This document shows, one piece after another, positions 54,173 through 64,000 of a stretch of DNA of 64,000 bases; within the stretch, counting starts at the first letter, position 1, and each line of letters begins with the position of its first letter. Made by a program: the position numbers and the translations under genes. The notes beneath the pieces are model-generated. The model was not told the DNA's origin. It was given only the letters and a program-made list of their open reading frames with translations, and ran no database searches. The stretch spans positions 930,001 to 994,000 of the forward strand of contig JACAAK010000011.1 in the NCBI GenBank assembly GCA_025093985.1, in the 5' to 3' direction. The DNA comes from Calvatia gigantea. Its lineage: Eukaryota > Basidiomycota > Agaricomycetes > Agaricales > Lycoperdaceae.

Positions 54173-55990
54173 ATGGCACCAACCCAAAAAAACTATAAGA
54201 AGGGAAAGAAAGCGGCTATCGTAGCCTCATCCCCCTCTCCTTCCCTCTCTTCCATCTCCTCTCTTTCTACAAAAAACAATTCCCCAGTCAGAAAAGCCCA
54301 TTCTCTCCCCTCCTCCCCTCATATTTCTATATCCTACCCTCCCACCGTCACACCTGTGGGCCACAAAACCCCAATTCTCCCCACCGTCCAAATTAACGAA
54401 CTGCTCGAAAAGCCTATTATCACCCTCCCAAATGCCATCTTTACCAAAGACGAGCTCCAACAATTCGCTGACCAGAACAAACAATTCTGGGTCGACGTCT
54501 TCGTTGGTCCAGACTGCGTCTACATTCCCCCCTCCACCGAATCATCTCCCAGTACCCCCTGGGATAGACTCACCTACCCAACAAGAATGGGAAGCAGCTC
54601 CACTGTATCCCAACTTCATCCCCAGCAGCCAAACATATCAAATCCACCCAACAACCCCGAGCCAAGAGACCCACCAGTCTCTTTCTCCAATGTCGTCGCC
54701 GGAACCACTCCCCATACCACCACCTACGACACGAAATCAACCCCACAACGACTCCTCTGGTCGCCAAAACCAAAGTATGTCTACCCAATCCGGGCCGACA
54801 ACCCCACCCCAACACTCCCCTCGGAGTGAGCTGGGATCCCGAAATCTGTTAGGGCAGAACTTCCTGTCCTCGACCAACGACACATTCCCCCCTCTGCCGC
54901 CGGCTCCTCTCCAAAGTCCCCCACCGCTACCACTGTCAATCCGAAACCCCCCAGGACAGCCTGGGACGAACTACACCCCACTGAACACTCGGCCGCGGGT
55001 TACATCGCAGCCAACCCATCCGACCGAGACCCCGATAGGCGAAGCAGCTTCTCCCCCGACCCCCCCTCTACGAACGATAGACCTTCGCCCATGGAGTTAT
55101 GGGCTAGAACTGATTTCTCATCTGAGGGATCCCTCCGCACGATGGTCCTCAAGGGAGGCCATCGAACTTGCTTCCGCACCGAATATCTACATAATGCCAA
55201 TCAGCGAAATCACTGGCGCTTTATCTGCGACGCCATTTCACAGCTCGAACATCTTTCTCGGGATTATGAGCACGCTACCGATCGAGCGGCCTTATTTATC
55301 CAGGCATCACGAAGCCTTGGATTACCTCAGGCTTACGCCCGCTACCTCAACGAGCATAGCGTTAAGCCTATCCCACCCAACCAGCGAACTGGCCCTTCTA
55401 AGGTCAGACCACACCAACGAGCCGATTCCCCCGCGAGAAACTCCTCCCCCGAACCGCATGTACCTTCCTCCTCCACATCTCTCCCATCCAGACGGACACA
55501 TCCCACCCGAACGATTCGAAACGGCCATACACAACTTAATGGGCCAACTGGACCAACTTCTGAGCCTCAGAAGTCTATTCGAAAACCCCTCGGCCCTAAC
55601 TCAGGACGAGGAAGAACCCCAACCCAACCCCGAGCTATGAACAACCCGAACTTCGACCCGAAGGCCTTTTGTGAAAAATGTACCAAACTTCACCTCCCTG
55701 CCATAGGTCACTGGGCCAGTGATTGTGCCCATACCACTTGTCCCATCTGTCGAAAAACCCGCCCTGGCCATTACCGCTGGACCTGCCCCCAATACTTCTG
55801 CCGACTCTGCGAAACTCTCAACCCGAAACACAAACCAGAAGATTGCCCGAAATACATCGACCACGTCCAAGCCGTCGAAAATATGAAACAACGATTCCAA
55901 GAACAAGTATTGGAAAACCCCTGCGATGCCTTCGACGACGAATATTATGACGACGGCGTATCTTTGGACTACTCAGTCCTATCTGCGTAA
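54173..55990 (+). pseudogene. Gy1-1 third ORF (post-pol) with three zinc knuckles, one TGA
   Basis: A single frame of 606 codons from ATG 54173 (MAPTQKNYKKGKKAA) to TAA, open except for TGA at codon 219 (54827-54829), probably a decayed CGA. The N-terminus is Lys-rich and then Ser/Pro-rich; a helical block is near residues 345-400 (HWRFICDAISQLEHL, LFIQASRSLGLPQAY). The C-terminus has three evenly spaced CCHC units: C500-C503-H513-C518, C523-C526-H533-C538 and C543-C546-H553-C558, each four residues apart. The tail is acidic (DDEYYDDG). It looks like an RNA-binding, nucleocapsid-like protein; no membrane segment. I know no named family. An older copy keeps the same start at 12967. Confidence 0.78.
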
Positions 55991-56022
55991 ATTTCGGAGT
56001 AATTTACCTAGAGACGGGCTAA

Positions 56023-56647
56023 TGTTACGAACTTACCACACCCCCGGACTCTTTGCATCAACGTATTAACCTTCCGTACAGACTTTCCCTTCTTATTCCT
56101 GTATACCCCGGTCCATTCTTTATTTATTTATCACATGTACTTCTACCTTCGCTTCTTATGATTCATTCTGGGTCATGTTCCTGTTTCACTTTCATCTTTC
56201 CCACCATTGTACTTCTCTTTACCTGACTCCATCTTCTTATGACTCGTACTCGTTCTTCTATTCATTTCGCCTACCCCTATGATTCCTTATATTACCAATT
56301 AACCCGTAGTAGTTCTCATTGACTCATATCTACTTACTACGTAATCTCTCATCTCTTATTCGTAGCTAGTATATAAACCCTAAGTAGTACTTTGTATTAC
56401 TTTAGGTTATTCTAGTAACAAGCTTCCTTATCTTCGCTCGTCTGCTACAAGGCTAACAACCTTGGGGACTGCAGTGACACTTAACTCGGACTTCTCAGGC
56501 AAGCGCGAGCTTCTACTCGAGGGAGCGATCCGAAGCCTGCACAGAAGTCATTGAGACTTGTCAAATACTCCTGGGCTATAGCGTTGAACCTCTCCCTGAG
56601 TGGAGACGATCCGGGCCCGGTTGCGAAGTAAGGTAACGCACGTAACA
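56023..56647 (+). repeat. Gy1-1 3' LTR
   Basis: A 625-bp LTR preceded by GAGACGGGCTAA, the likely polypurine tract. TATGG follows at 56648-56652. It is the closest match to the 5' LTR in the window. Confidence 0.97.
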
Positions 56648-58660
56648 TATGGAGAACATAGGCATCCAATTTCAATTGAAAGAGAACTCAATCAGACTTA
56701 CCAACAAGAGCAGCAGAGGCAAAGGCAGTGCATTTGCACCAATGCTCCTTCTGAAGAGGAAATTAGAGAACAAAGAGCTCAGACTAACTATCCTGAGTAT
56801 GTGAGGCAAAGGGCTATTGCTAAGTGGTACCTACCACAACCCTTTGATTTACCTCCATTCAATCTTCCTCCTCATCAGGATTTACCTCCTTTTGAGTTAC
56901 TACCTCGTCCAGAACTGCTGCCCATGCCTGAACATCCTGAATATAATCTGACATCTCACAATATGTGTGATATGGACATTGACAGGCTTGTCACTGAGGG
57001 AGGAGTAAAGTTGATTGATTACTTGATACAGATAGTGCACAACACCAAACATAGAGAGCCTGAAACTTTCTGTGACATGCTGAAGCTTTCTGAGCCTGTA
57101 AGGGCAAAATGAATGGCCATGTGTATTGAGGAACTCAACATGTTGAAGAAACATGGAGTATATGAACTCGTGGACTTACCAAAAGACAGAAAGATGGTGA
57201 GAAACTATTGAGTCTTCCTCCAGAAGTCAGATGGCTGCCTGTGAGCTTGCTTAGTTGTGAAGGGATTCTTACAAGTTGAAGGCATCAACTACAATGAGTT
57301 ATTCAGTCCAGTTGTCTGCTACAAGTCCACACATGTAAGCCTCACACTCACTGCAATCCATGATTGGGATATACATAGTGTTGATGTAAAAACTGCCTAT
57401 TTTTATGGCGAACTGGACAAGGAGATCTCTATAGAATAGCCCAAAGAGTTTAAGCTTCCTGGACAGGAAGGTAAAGTGTGGAGGCTGAAGTGAGTGATTT
57501 ATGGCCTTAAACAAGCCAGTCACCAGTAGTGGAAGGAATTGCATTAATCAATGATTGAGCTGGGATTTACCTGCTGCAAATCCGACTATACTGTATACTT
57601 TTGCAGACATCCGAAGACCAATGAGCTGATAGTTGCCATTGTCTATGTTGATGATATGAATTTCTTGGGTCTGAAGAATTCCCCCCTCCTCAAAGAGTTG
57701 AAGGGAAAATTCACCAAAAAGTGGGAATGCAGAGACCATGGTCCTTGTGAAGAATTTCTTGGGATGAAAATCCAGAGGAATTGCTCCAAGCATTGCATCT
57801 TTATCCAATAAATTGTATACCTTGATAAAGTCTTAGAGCGCTTCCAAGTTCCACAGTCTGCTGTGGCTAAAACACCATTACCTGCCAGCTTCCAGTTCAT
57901 TATAAACAAGAAAACTGCTACAGCCTCCTTCTGTCAGAAGTACCAACAATTGGTTGGTTCTTTAATATACTTGATGATCAGTACTAGGCCTGACATAGCC
58001 TTTGCCATAGTTAAGCTGGCACAACATGCCACTAACCCCACACTCAAGCACTATCACATTGGAATCCACATACTAAAGTACTTGTCTATGACAAGGAACT
58101 ATACATTGTGATATGAAGGTGATACTAGGAAACTGATGGTGATGTTGGAATGCCTCAGTGACTTGGATTGGGCTCAAGATACTGAAACCCACTGATCTGT
58201 TTTGGGAAACATCTGTATGATCATGTCCGGTGCTGTAACCTGGACTTTACAGTGACAGAAGACAGTTTCACTATTATCCACTGAGGCAGAATATAAAGAA
58301 CTGTCTAATGCTTCATGACAAGTGAAATCGCTGTCACAGCTTCTGGAGGAGCTTAGTATAGAGCATCCAACTCCTATTCTCTACAGCAACAACAATAGGT
58401 CCAAATTCTGGACTGAAAATCCCATTGTTGAAAAACAGTTGAAGCATGTGGATATCCATTACCACTATGTATGAGAATTAGTTGAGGATGGAACAATTGT
58501 TATTGGTAATGTGTCTTCACAAGATAATCCTGCCAATATCTTTACAAAGAATCTTGGTGTAACCAAAATCAATCTCTTCCACCCAGAACTTGGACTAATT
58601 TTTGATTCTGACATCAAAGCATGGCAAGCCACTGCTCAAATGTTGAAGTGTTGATCTCCC
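56648..58660 (+). pseudogene. Co1 reverse transcriptase and RNase H
   Basis: The Pro-rich linker continues (QPFDLPPFNLPPHQDLPPFE near 56840), then RT: VVKGFLQVEGINYNELFSPV (57254), HSVDVKTAYFYGELDKE (57378) and the catalytic IVYVDDMNFLG (57640), which is intact. RNase H follows: YQQLVGSLIYLMISTRPDIAFA (57944), LSTEAEYKELSNAS (58276) and VDIHYHYV (58450). Stops occur at 57110, 57208, 57437 and others. Downstream of RNase H the 3' UTR ends in CTCCC (58656-58660), duplicated by a solo LTR. Confidence 0.87.
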
Positions 58661-59076
58661 TGTTGAATCTTGATCCCATACCACTATGTTGGTTCAGTCT
58701 ATTCATAGCTGAAATGGGGTCTCAAGTACTTCACTATTAGAAACAAGATAACAAGCTACAGACAAAGTACTAGACTGTACTCTAGGTTGCTGGCTACATG
58801 GTCTATTAGATACATGTGTAGTATGCATTATGCTCTGTATATGCTACTGGCAGATAAGACCTCACCTGAATAGGTAGAATGGTGCACAGACCAGGGACTT
58901 TAGATATATAAGACCTATGTAGTATGTGTACATTCCTTAGACAATTAAGTCTTTCTTTCACACTGCCTCTATGTTACCCTTTAGCAACTGTCTATAACCA
59001 ACATCTCAACAATCCCAGTGAGTATGACTACCCTCCACTGCTAGTGCACCACTACTGTAGTGTACTCATCTCAACA
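58661..59076 (+). repeat. Copia solo LTR, TSD CTCCC
   Basis: A 416-bp LTR, TGTTGAATCT to ATCTCAACA, close to the Co1 3' LTR. CTCCC lies at 58656-58660 and 59077-59081. Removing it rejoins the Co1 end with its polypurine tract, giving the same order as the end of Co2 (GAAGCGTTAATCTTCCCC, then AAGTAAGGAGGAG, then LTR). It is therefore a separate later insertion 24 bp from the real 3' LTR, not an element end. Confidence 0.9.
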
Positions 59077-59100
59077 CTCCCTTCCTCAAGTGAGGAGGAG

Positions 59101-59509
59101 TGTTGAATCTCAATTCCATACTACTACATTAGTTCAGTCTATTTATAGCTGAAACAGGGTCTCGAGTACTTTACTATTAGAAGTGAGATAACAAGCTATG
59201 GACATAGTACTAGACTACACTCTAGATTGCTGGCTACATGGTCTATTAGATACATGTGTAGTATGCATTATACTCTGTATATGCTACTGGTAGATAAGAC
59301 TTCACCCATTTAGGGTTTAGAGTGCACAGACTAGGGACTATATATATATAAACCTGTATGTAGTATGTGTATGTCCTTCAGACAATTTAGTCTACCTTTA
59401 CTTGATCTACCACCTCTTAAGCAAGCTTTTAACAACATCTCTCTATATCCTAGTGAGTATGACTCCCCTCTGCCACTAGTGTAGCTACTGTGGTGTGCTC
59501 ATCTCAACA
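59101..59509 (+). repeat. Co1 3' LTR with polypurine tract
   Basis: A 409-bp LTR, TGTTGAATCTC to ATCTCAACA, directly preceded by AAGTGAGGAGGAG (59088-59100), the polypurine tract. A TATATATATA box is at 59340-59349. The right flank is a minus-strand Gy1 gag, so Co1 was inserted in, or joined to, a Gy1 copy. Confidence 0.88.
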
Positions 59510-60924
59510 TGTGGGTCACCCAGCAATTCCTTTACAGGATCAGGTGACATATTCAAAAATCCCCAAAGGGTTTGAACATTGGGTCAGTGATGTAGGCTTC
59601 TCTGAATTCCATTTATTTGTCAATCAGAAGTTCTCTAATCATGGCTTGAATATCAAATGCTGAGATCTTTCAATTCAGGTTTGAATTAAGGTTAGAATGG
59701 TTTTCTGAGGGTTGATGGCATTGGGGTTGTGAGTATTGTAGTGGTTGCATAAGTCTTTGTAGTAAAGGATTAGGTCATCTGGGAGGGGGTTTGTTCTTGG
59801 ATAAGTTTGGGTCAGAATTTGGACAATTGCTAATAAGGTGTCCAAATTTTCCACAACCTATACATTTCCCAGCTTTGTAGTGAGCTACTTGCTTGGTAGT
59901 GAATACAGCATTCAACTGTAATTTGGGATTGTCAGGGTCATGAACATTGGAGGGATTATCTAGTTCCTGTTCAGGATAATATTGGTCTTTGTCTTTGTAC
60001 TGTGGTTTGTAATATTCTTGCAGTTCAGCTTGTATTTTATTGATAGTTCATTGAGGTTGATTATTTGGCTGAAAACAGGGTTGGTAGATTTGCTGAGGGA
60101 ATCATGGTGGCTGGTAAGGATTTGGATTTTGAGGGTAATTTCATGGCATCCACTTGGTGATTTACAGAATTGCATTGTACTGTGTCAGTATACTATTCTC
60201 CAATGGTTTCAGGTGGTCCTTTCTTTCTTGTCCATACTTTTCAGGTGAGGGAGGGCATGAGTCCACATTTATACTGTTTGATTAAGGCTTTATTATCTTG
60301 GATACCTGTGATTGATACAAAGCATTGGAATTTAAGATTGAAGTCTGCTATAGTCAATTTGTTTTGTCTTAAATTATTCCATTGTCATTGTGCAGTGATT
60401 TGTTCATCTACTAGAGTAAAGTGCTTCAGGATTCCTACTTTGAACTCTTTGAAGGTAGAATATCTCCATGGTACAGGTCTTCCATGGATATCAGTGATTT
60501 GACTGGTATAGTACTGTTCAGACCATAATCTGGCTTTTCCTTTGACCATAAGGCCTAGGATGAATCTGATCTGGCATTGGTCATCCATGAATGCTCAGGG
60601 GTTCATTTTGAGGTAGTTCTTGACTAACATCCACCAAGTTTTGAATCTTGGGTTTGTTCTATTGAAGTTTAGAGGTTTTTGTCTGATTTCTTTTGAGTTT
60701 CTGTTATTCCCTACAAATTGAATGGCAGGGGTTCAATGTCTTTGTTGGCCTTCTCCTCCTTCTCCTCCAAGCAAGAAAGAGGACAAAGTGGATGGAGTAT
60801 TGCTGGGACTTCATGATGAGGGAGGGGAGGGAGAGGGCACTCTATTTCTTCAATCTCTACTAGGGGACCTTTTGCTAGGAGGTCTTTGTACTCTGATTCC
60901 AAAAATTGGGGTTAATGCTCTGGA
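59510..60924 (-). pseudogene. Gy1-4 gag (5' truncated) and start of pol
   Basis: The gag stop TGA is at 59553-59555 in the conserved junction, and the first pol codons run to 59510. Going up in coordinate on the minus strand are a zinc knuckle region (CIGCGKFGHLISNC-like, about 59820-59870), the gag core (ITAQ back to QIRFILGLMVKGKA, about 60385-60600) and the Pro-rich part to PIFGIR near 60900. The beginning of gag is missing where an LTR starts at 60925. At the codon of the Gy1-1 TAA this copy has CAG. Confidence 0.85.
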
Positions 60925-61555
60925 TGTTATGTGCATTACTCTACTTCACAACCAGGCCCAGATTGTCTTCACTCAGGGAGAGGTTCAATACTATAGCCCA
61001 GGAGTATTCAGCAAGTCTCAATAACTTCTGTGCAGACTTCAGATCGCTCTTTCAAGTAGAAGCTCATGCTTGTCTGAAAAGTCTGAGTTAAGTGCCACTG
61101 CAGTCCCCAAGGTTGTTAACCTTGTAGTAGACAAGTAAAGATAGGGAAGCTTGTTACTAGAATAACCTAAGGTAATACAAGTGTACTACTTAAGGTTTAT
61201 ATACTAGCTATGCATAAGAGATGAGTAATTACATAGTAGAAGGGGTATAAGTCAATGGGAGACTACTACAGGTTAATTGGTAATCTAAGGAGTCATAGGG
61301 AATAAGTAATGAATAGAGAAGAGAAGGGATATAAGTCACAGAAAGAGGGAGACAAGTAGATAGAAGTCCATTAGTAGAAATACAGAGTATAAACAGAAAC
61401 ATGACTCAGAATTGAGTTATAAGAAGGTGAACTAGGAATACATGTAATAGATAAATAAAGATTGGACCAGAGTATATGGGAAAATAGGAAAGTCTAAATA
61501 GAAGATTAATACATTTGCAGAGGAGTAAAGTTAGTTTGTGGTTAAGTTCATAACA
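60925..61555 (-). repeat. Gy1 LTR, minus orientation
   Basis: A 631-bp LTR, TGTTATGTGC to TTCATAACA. The flanks CTGGA and CATTC do not match. It could be the 5' LTR of Gy1-4 with the leader and first part of gag deleted, as its orientation agrees with that gag. Confidence 0.85.
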
Positions 61556-62546
61556 CATTCCCTGTGAATACACTAATCATCCTTTTAGATTAAGTACATC
61601 TGTTATGTGTGTTACCTTACTTTGCAACTGGGCCTGGATTATCTCCACTCAAGTAGAGGTTCAACACTATGGCCCAGGAGTATATAACAAGTCTCAATGA
61701 CTTCTGTGCAGGCTTCAGATTGCTCCCTTGAGTAGAAGCTTGTGCTGGCCTGAGAAGTCTGAGTTAAGTGTCACTGCAGTCCCCAAGGTTGTTAACCTTG
61801 TAGCAGATGAGCAAAGATAAGAAAGCTTGTTACTAGAATAACCTAAGGTAATACAAGGTACTACTTAAGGTTTATATACTAGCTACATGTAAGGGATGGG
61901 AAATTATGTAATAAAGAAAGATGAGTCAATGAGAGACTGCTATGGTTAATTGGTAATCTACAGAGTCATAGGGATGAGTAAAAGAAGTGGTACAAGTCAT
62001 AAAGAAGATAGAGATGAGTAAATAGAAGTTTGATGAAGGTGGAACAGAAATATGATTCTGTACAAATCATAAGAAGCAAAAGATACAAGTACATATGGTA
62101 ATAAATAAAGAACAGACCAGGGTATAGGAAAGGAAAGAAAAAAGAAAGGAAGTTAATATGTTAGTAGGGAGAGTCTGGGAGTGTGGTAAGTTTGTAACAA
62201 CATCAGACTTATTTCTCAAGTCTAAGTTCATTGGAGGGGTCCCATAGCTCTGTATAGATGCATTGGAATGGTTTTACTGCCTGGTCCAGCTGGAATCACA
62301 ACTGGTCATATGGTATACTATTAAAATTGCTTTTAGTTAAGTACAGTGGTCATCCTGTAGCCACCACTATCTGTCATCAATGGCCATAGTGTTCTACAGT
62401 GATTGAGTATTCTTTTATTATACTGTTGGGCTTTTAGATTAGGTCATACTACTACAGGAAGATTCAATGTAATTGTTAGATTAGGCTTATATGCCTTAGG
62501 TTAATAATTTTCAAGTGTGAAAATGGCTTTGCCATTACATTGTGAA
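61556..62546. other. Unclassified sequence around a solo LTR
   Basis: Outside the solo LTR (61601-62199), the pieces 61556-61600 and 62200-62546 show no open frame above 60 codons, no repeat found elsewhere in the window, and no recognisable motif apart from the Gy3 primer-site complement next to 62559. The latter piece may be Gy3 leader of a diverged copy. Confidence 0.4.
61601..62199 (-). repeat. Gy1 solo LTR (600-bp subfamily), TSD ACATC
   Basis: A 599-bp LTR, TGTTATGTGT to TTTGTAACA, flanked by ACATC at 61596-61600 and 62200-62204. It is closest to the solo LTR at 428-1027; most differences between them are TG in one and CA in the other, showing independent decay of the same CpGs. Confidence 0.94.
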
Positions 62547-62558
62547 ATCTGATTCTTT

Positions 62559-62905
62559 TGTAAGAGCAACCTACAGTCTGAGTGGCTCAGGGGACACAAG
62601 GCTCTCACAAGTCAGATGAAGCAGATGAGTGGGTAACTGCAGGGGAATCCTTAATTATATTACAAACATGTGTATAGACTACTTACTTACAGGGAAATCC
62701 TTAGAGAATTGGATAAGGATCTTCTACAGGTGTACAGGTTGTTATATGCTACTTACTGTCCATTGTCCTATTGTTTTACTATGTACATAAGTCTGTCATT
62801 GTCCCTTGGGATCTCCAGTTGTTATTTGTATCCATGCAGCTAAGGGTGGGTGAAGGCTGGGAATTGTGGGATGGTCCAGGAGGACCATTAGGAGTTGCCC
62901 TGACA
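62559..62905 (-). repeat. Gy3 LTR, minus orientation
   Basis: A 347-bp LTR, same length as 24213-24559. On the minus strand it runs TGTCAGGGCAAC to GCTCTTACA, and it is followed two bases later by the primer site AGAATCAGAT (62547-62556). So the inner side is to the left and this was a 5' LTR. The outer side meets Gy4 pol at 62906 without a matching duplication. Confidence 0.87.
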
Positions 62906-63465
62906 AATGGTATACTAATCATCATGAAAGAAACCAAAATAGAATCTACTGAAGAATGAATTGAAGCTTCAATCAAGTGAGAAGAGAAGTAATTGCCACA
63001 TACAAACTAGCAGCCAAATAAATGGAAAGAAAAATCACATCTCACTTCAAACCCTTTACTCTGGAACAGTATGTCTGGCTAGAAACACAAAACCTACACC
63101 TTTCATTCAAATCAAAGAAAATATCCCTGAAATGACTTGGACTATATCCCATAACTCAAGTTATTTTCCCTTTGGACTACAGACTAGAACTACCAAAAAA
63201 TTAGAAAATTCACAATATATTCCATGCCACACTTCTAACTCCCTATATGGAGAACAATATCTATGGACCTAACCAGGAAATAGTTTCTCCTGAACTCATT
63301 GAAGAAAGTAAAGAATATGAAATTGATGGGGTTCTCAACCATCAAACCATAGATGGACAAGACCAATTTTACATCAAGTAGAAGAACTTTAATCATGAAG
63401 AAAACTCTTGGGAAACAGAGGAAGAACTTGTACCCCATGCTTTACTGCTTCTGAATCAGTATTGA
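62906..63465 (+). pseudogene. Gy4 pol C-ter: integrase tail and chromodomain
   Basis: A Gypsy pol end related to Gy1 but clearly diverged: FKPFTLEQYVWLE (63043), HNIFHATLLTPYMENNIYGP (63207) and the chromodomain (EYEIDGVLNHQ, then FNHEENSWE, about 63310-63420), with TGA at 63463-63465. Stops occur (for example TAG near 63378, TGA near 62957). It represents a fourth Gypsy family or a Gy1 subfamily. Confidence 0.82.
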
Positions 63466-64000
63466 AAGGAGCATCAACTGAAACCCTTTGATAAAACTTG
63501 GGAGTTCAAGATTCCCAGATGTATAAAAGTCAAACCACTTCTACAATAAATCCTCACTTCTTTGGTCCTTCAACCACTGGATTCTAGTTACCTCAGAAAC
63601 TGACTCTCTCTAACAATCCACACTTTTACCCTAACCAATTCCTCTTGACCTACTTGCTTGTCCAAATTGATTCCAACAATTTCCACCACATCAGTGTACT
63701 TGACTTTGAATGCCCTGAAACTCCAAAGCTAAAGCCCACAAGTCCACCCAGAACTGACAAACTACTATTTTTAGCAGACCTACTTCCCCCAAGACCCCCA
63801 CAAACAATCTTTCTACAACCCCTCCACTTTCAAATCCTATTAACAATATTCCACAACACCAACTCAACCTTCCCTCCATCTTTATCCCCTTTGGTGTTTT
63901 CACCTTTGTTGAACTTCAGCAAATGGCTAATGAACACCCCTACAAACAACTAGAAGTCTTCCATGGAGCAGGAGAGTATTCTGAGATCCTCCCCTTCTAG
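63466..64000 (+). other. Gy4 post-pol region
   Basis: A TATA-like GTATAAAAG at 63521-63529 follows the pol stop, in the same place as the box in Gy1. One partly open frame (63645-63953) is Pro/Thr/Ser-rich, similar in flavour to the Gy1 ORF3 N-terminus but without an alignable motif. The window ends before a 3' LTR, so a third gene here is only suggested. Confidence 0.35.

Larger units (their letters stand above)
47821..56647 (+). mobile_element. Gy1-1, youngest element, full-length chromovirus, TSD TATGG
   Basis: An 8827-bp Ty3/Gypsy element with 625-bp LTRs differing at only five positions (about 99.2% identical), flanked by TATGG at 47816-47820 and 56648-56652. CpG is abundant, unlike its surroundings. 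The order is LTR, self-primer site, leader, gag, pol (-1 frame), TATA-like box, third gene, LTR. Pol is one open 1134-codon frame. Gag and the third gene each have a single stop, and pol lacks 105 codons present in Gy1-2. It splits Co1. Confidence 0.97.
38301..59509 (+). mobile_element. Co1, Ty1/Copia element split by three insertions
   Basis: The segments 38301-38877, 46301-47820, 56648-58660 and 59077-59509 join into one Copia order: protease, integrase, RT, RNase H, polypurine tract, 3' LTR. Inserts are Co2 (TSD GATGG), Gy1-1 (TSD TATGG) and a Copia solo LTR (TSD CTCCC). The 5' LTR and most of gag are not found; the left boundary is a guess. Many stops and very low CpG indicate an old copy. 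Confidence 0.88.

Noticed and set aside
54432..55640. 402-codon frame as the real post-pol gene
   Set aside because: The other phase is open for 606 codons apart from one TGA at a likely former CGA, begins at an ATG conserved in Gy1-3, and holds the three zinc knuckles.
58661..59509. Two tandem Co1 3' LTRs
   Set aside because: The CTCCC duplication and the polypurine tract between them show the first is a separate solo LTR.

Overview
This window is a graveyard of nested transposable elements. I could not support a single host gene, tRNA or rRNA anywhere in it. The mix of chromodomain-bearing Ty3/Gypsy elements, Ty1/Copia elements, a LINE whose ORF2 has endonuclease, reverse transcriptase and RNase H domains, and an hAT transposon suggests a fungus. 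I infer a repeat-rich mushroom-forming basidiomycete (Agaricomycetes); the genus cannot be told. Old copies have almost no CpG and carry TG or CA where younger copies have CG, which points to CpG methylation followed by deamination.

Names used here: Gy1 to Gy4 are four Ty3/Gypsy families; Co1 and Co2 are two related Copia elements; LTR-X and LTR-Y are LTR-like families without internal sequence here; S is a tailed SINE-like repeat. Layout: 1-215 LINE scrap; 216-7830 Gy2 copy 1, invaded by a Gy1 solo LTR, two LTR-Y copies and one S; 7831-8909 S plus an inverted LINE piece; 8910-13636 a Gy1 pol copy between Gy1 LTRs of opposite orientation, with an LTR-X nested in the left one; 13637-24212 the integrase end of Gy3 copy 1, split by a complete Gy2 (13752-20136, minus strand) and a complete hAT element (20494-23314); 24213-26395 a Gy3 LTR with gag and protease; 26396-30127 LINE; 30128-30887 LTR-Y and a Gy3 scrap; 30888-36898 Gy1 copy 2 with a nested solo LTR; 36899-38300 S and unclassified sequence; about 38301-59509 Copia Co1, split by Copia Co2 (38878-46300), by the youngest element Gy1-1 (47821-56647) and by a Copia solo LTR; 59510-62199 Gy1 gag and LTRs on the minus strand; 62559-62905 Gy3 LTR; 62906-64000 end of Gy4 pol.

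Nine insertions are proved by exact target-site duplications: CCTTG, TATAA, GTATA, ATTAAGAT (8 bp, hAT), CACAT, GATGG, TTCCA, TATGG and CTCCC. A tenth (ACATC) flanks a solo LTR in unclassified sequence, and an eleventh (GGAAG/AGAAG) is imperfect. Several are independently confirmed because removing the insert restores the interrupted reading frame.

The most interesting biology is in the Gypsy families. In three of them (Gy1, Gy2, Gy3) the ten bases just inside the 5' LTR are complementary to ten bases in the LTR lying 33-34 nt after a TATA box, the layout expected for Tf1/sushi-type self-primed reverse transcription. Gy1 and Gy2 also carry a third gene after pol. In Gy1 this encodes a roughly 605-residue protein ending in three evenly spaced CCHC zinc knuckles, preceded by its own TATA-like box; in Gy2 it is an unrelated protein of about 330 residues. 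Co2 looks like a non-autonomous Copia: clean LTRs, a half-tRNA primer site and PPT, but a scrambled interior holding a degenerate array of about 50-bp repeats.
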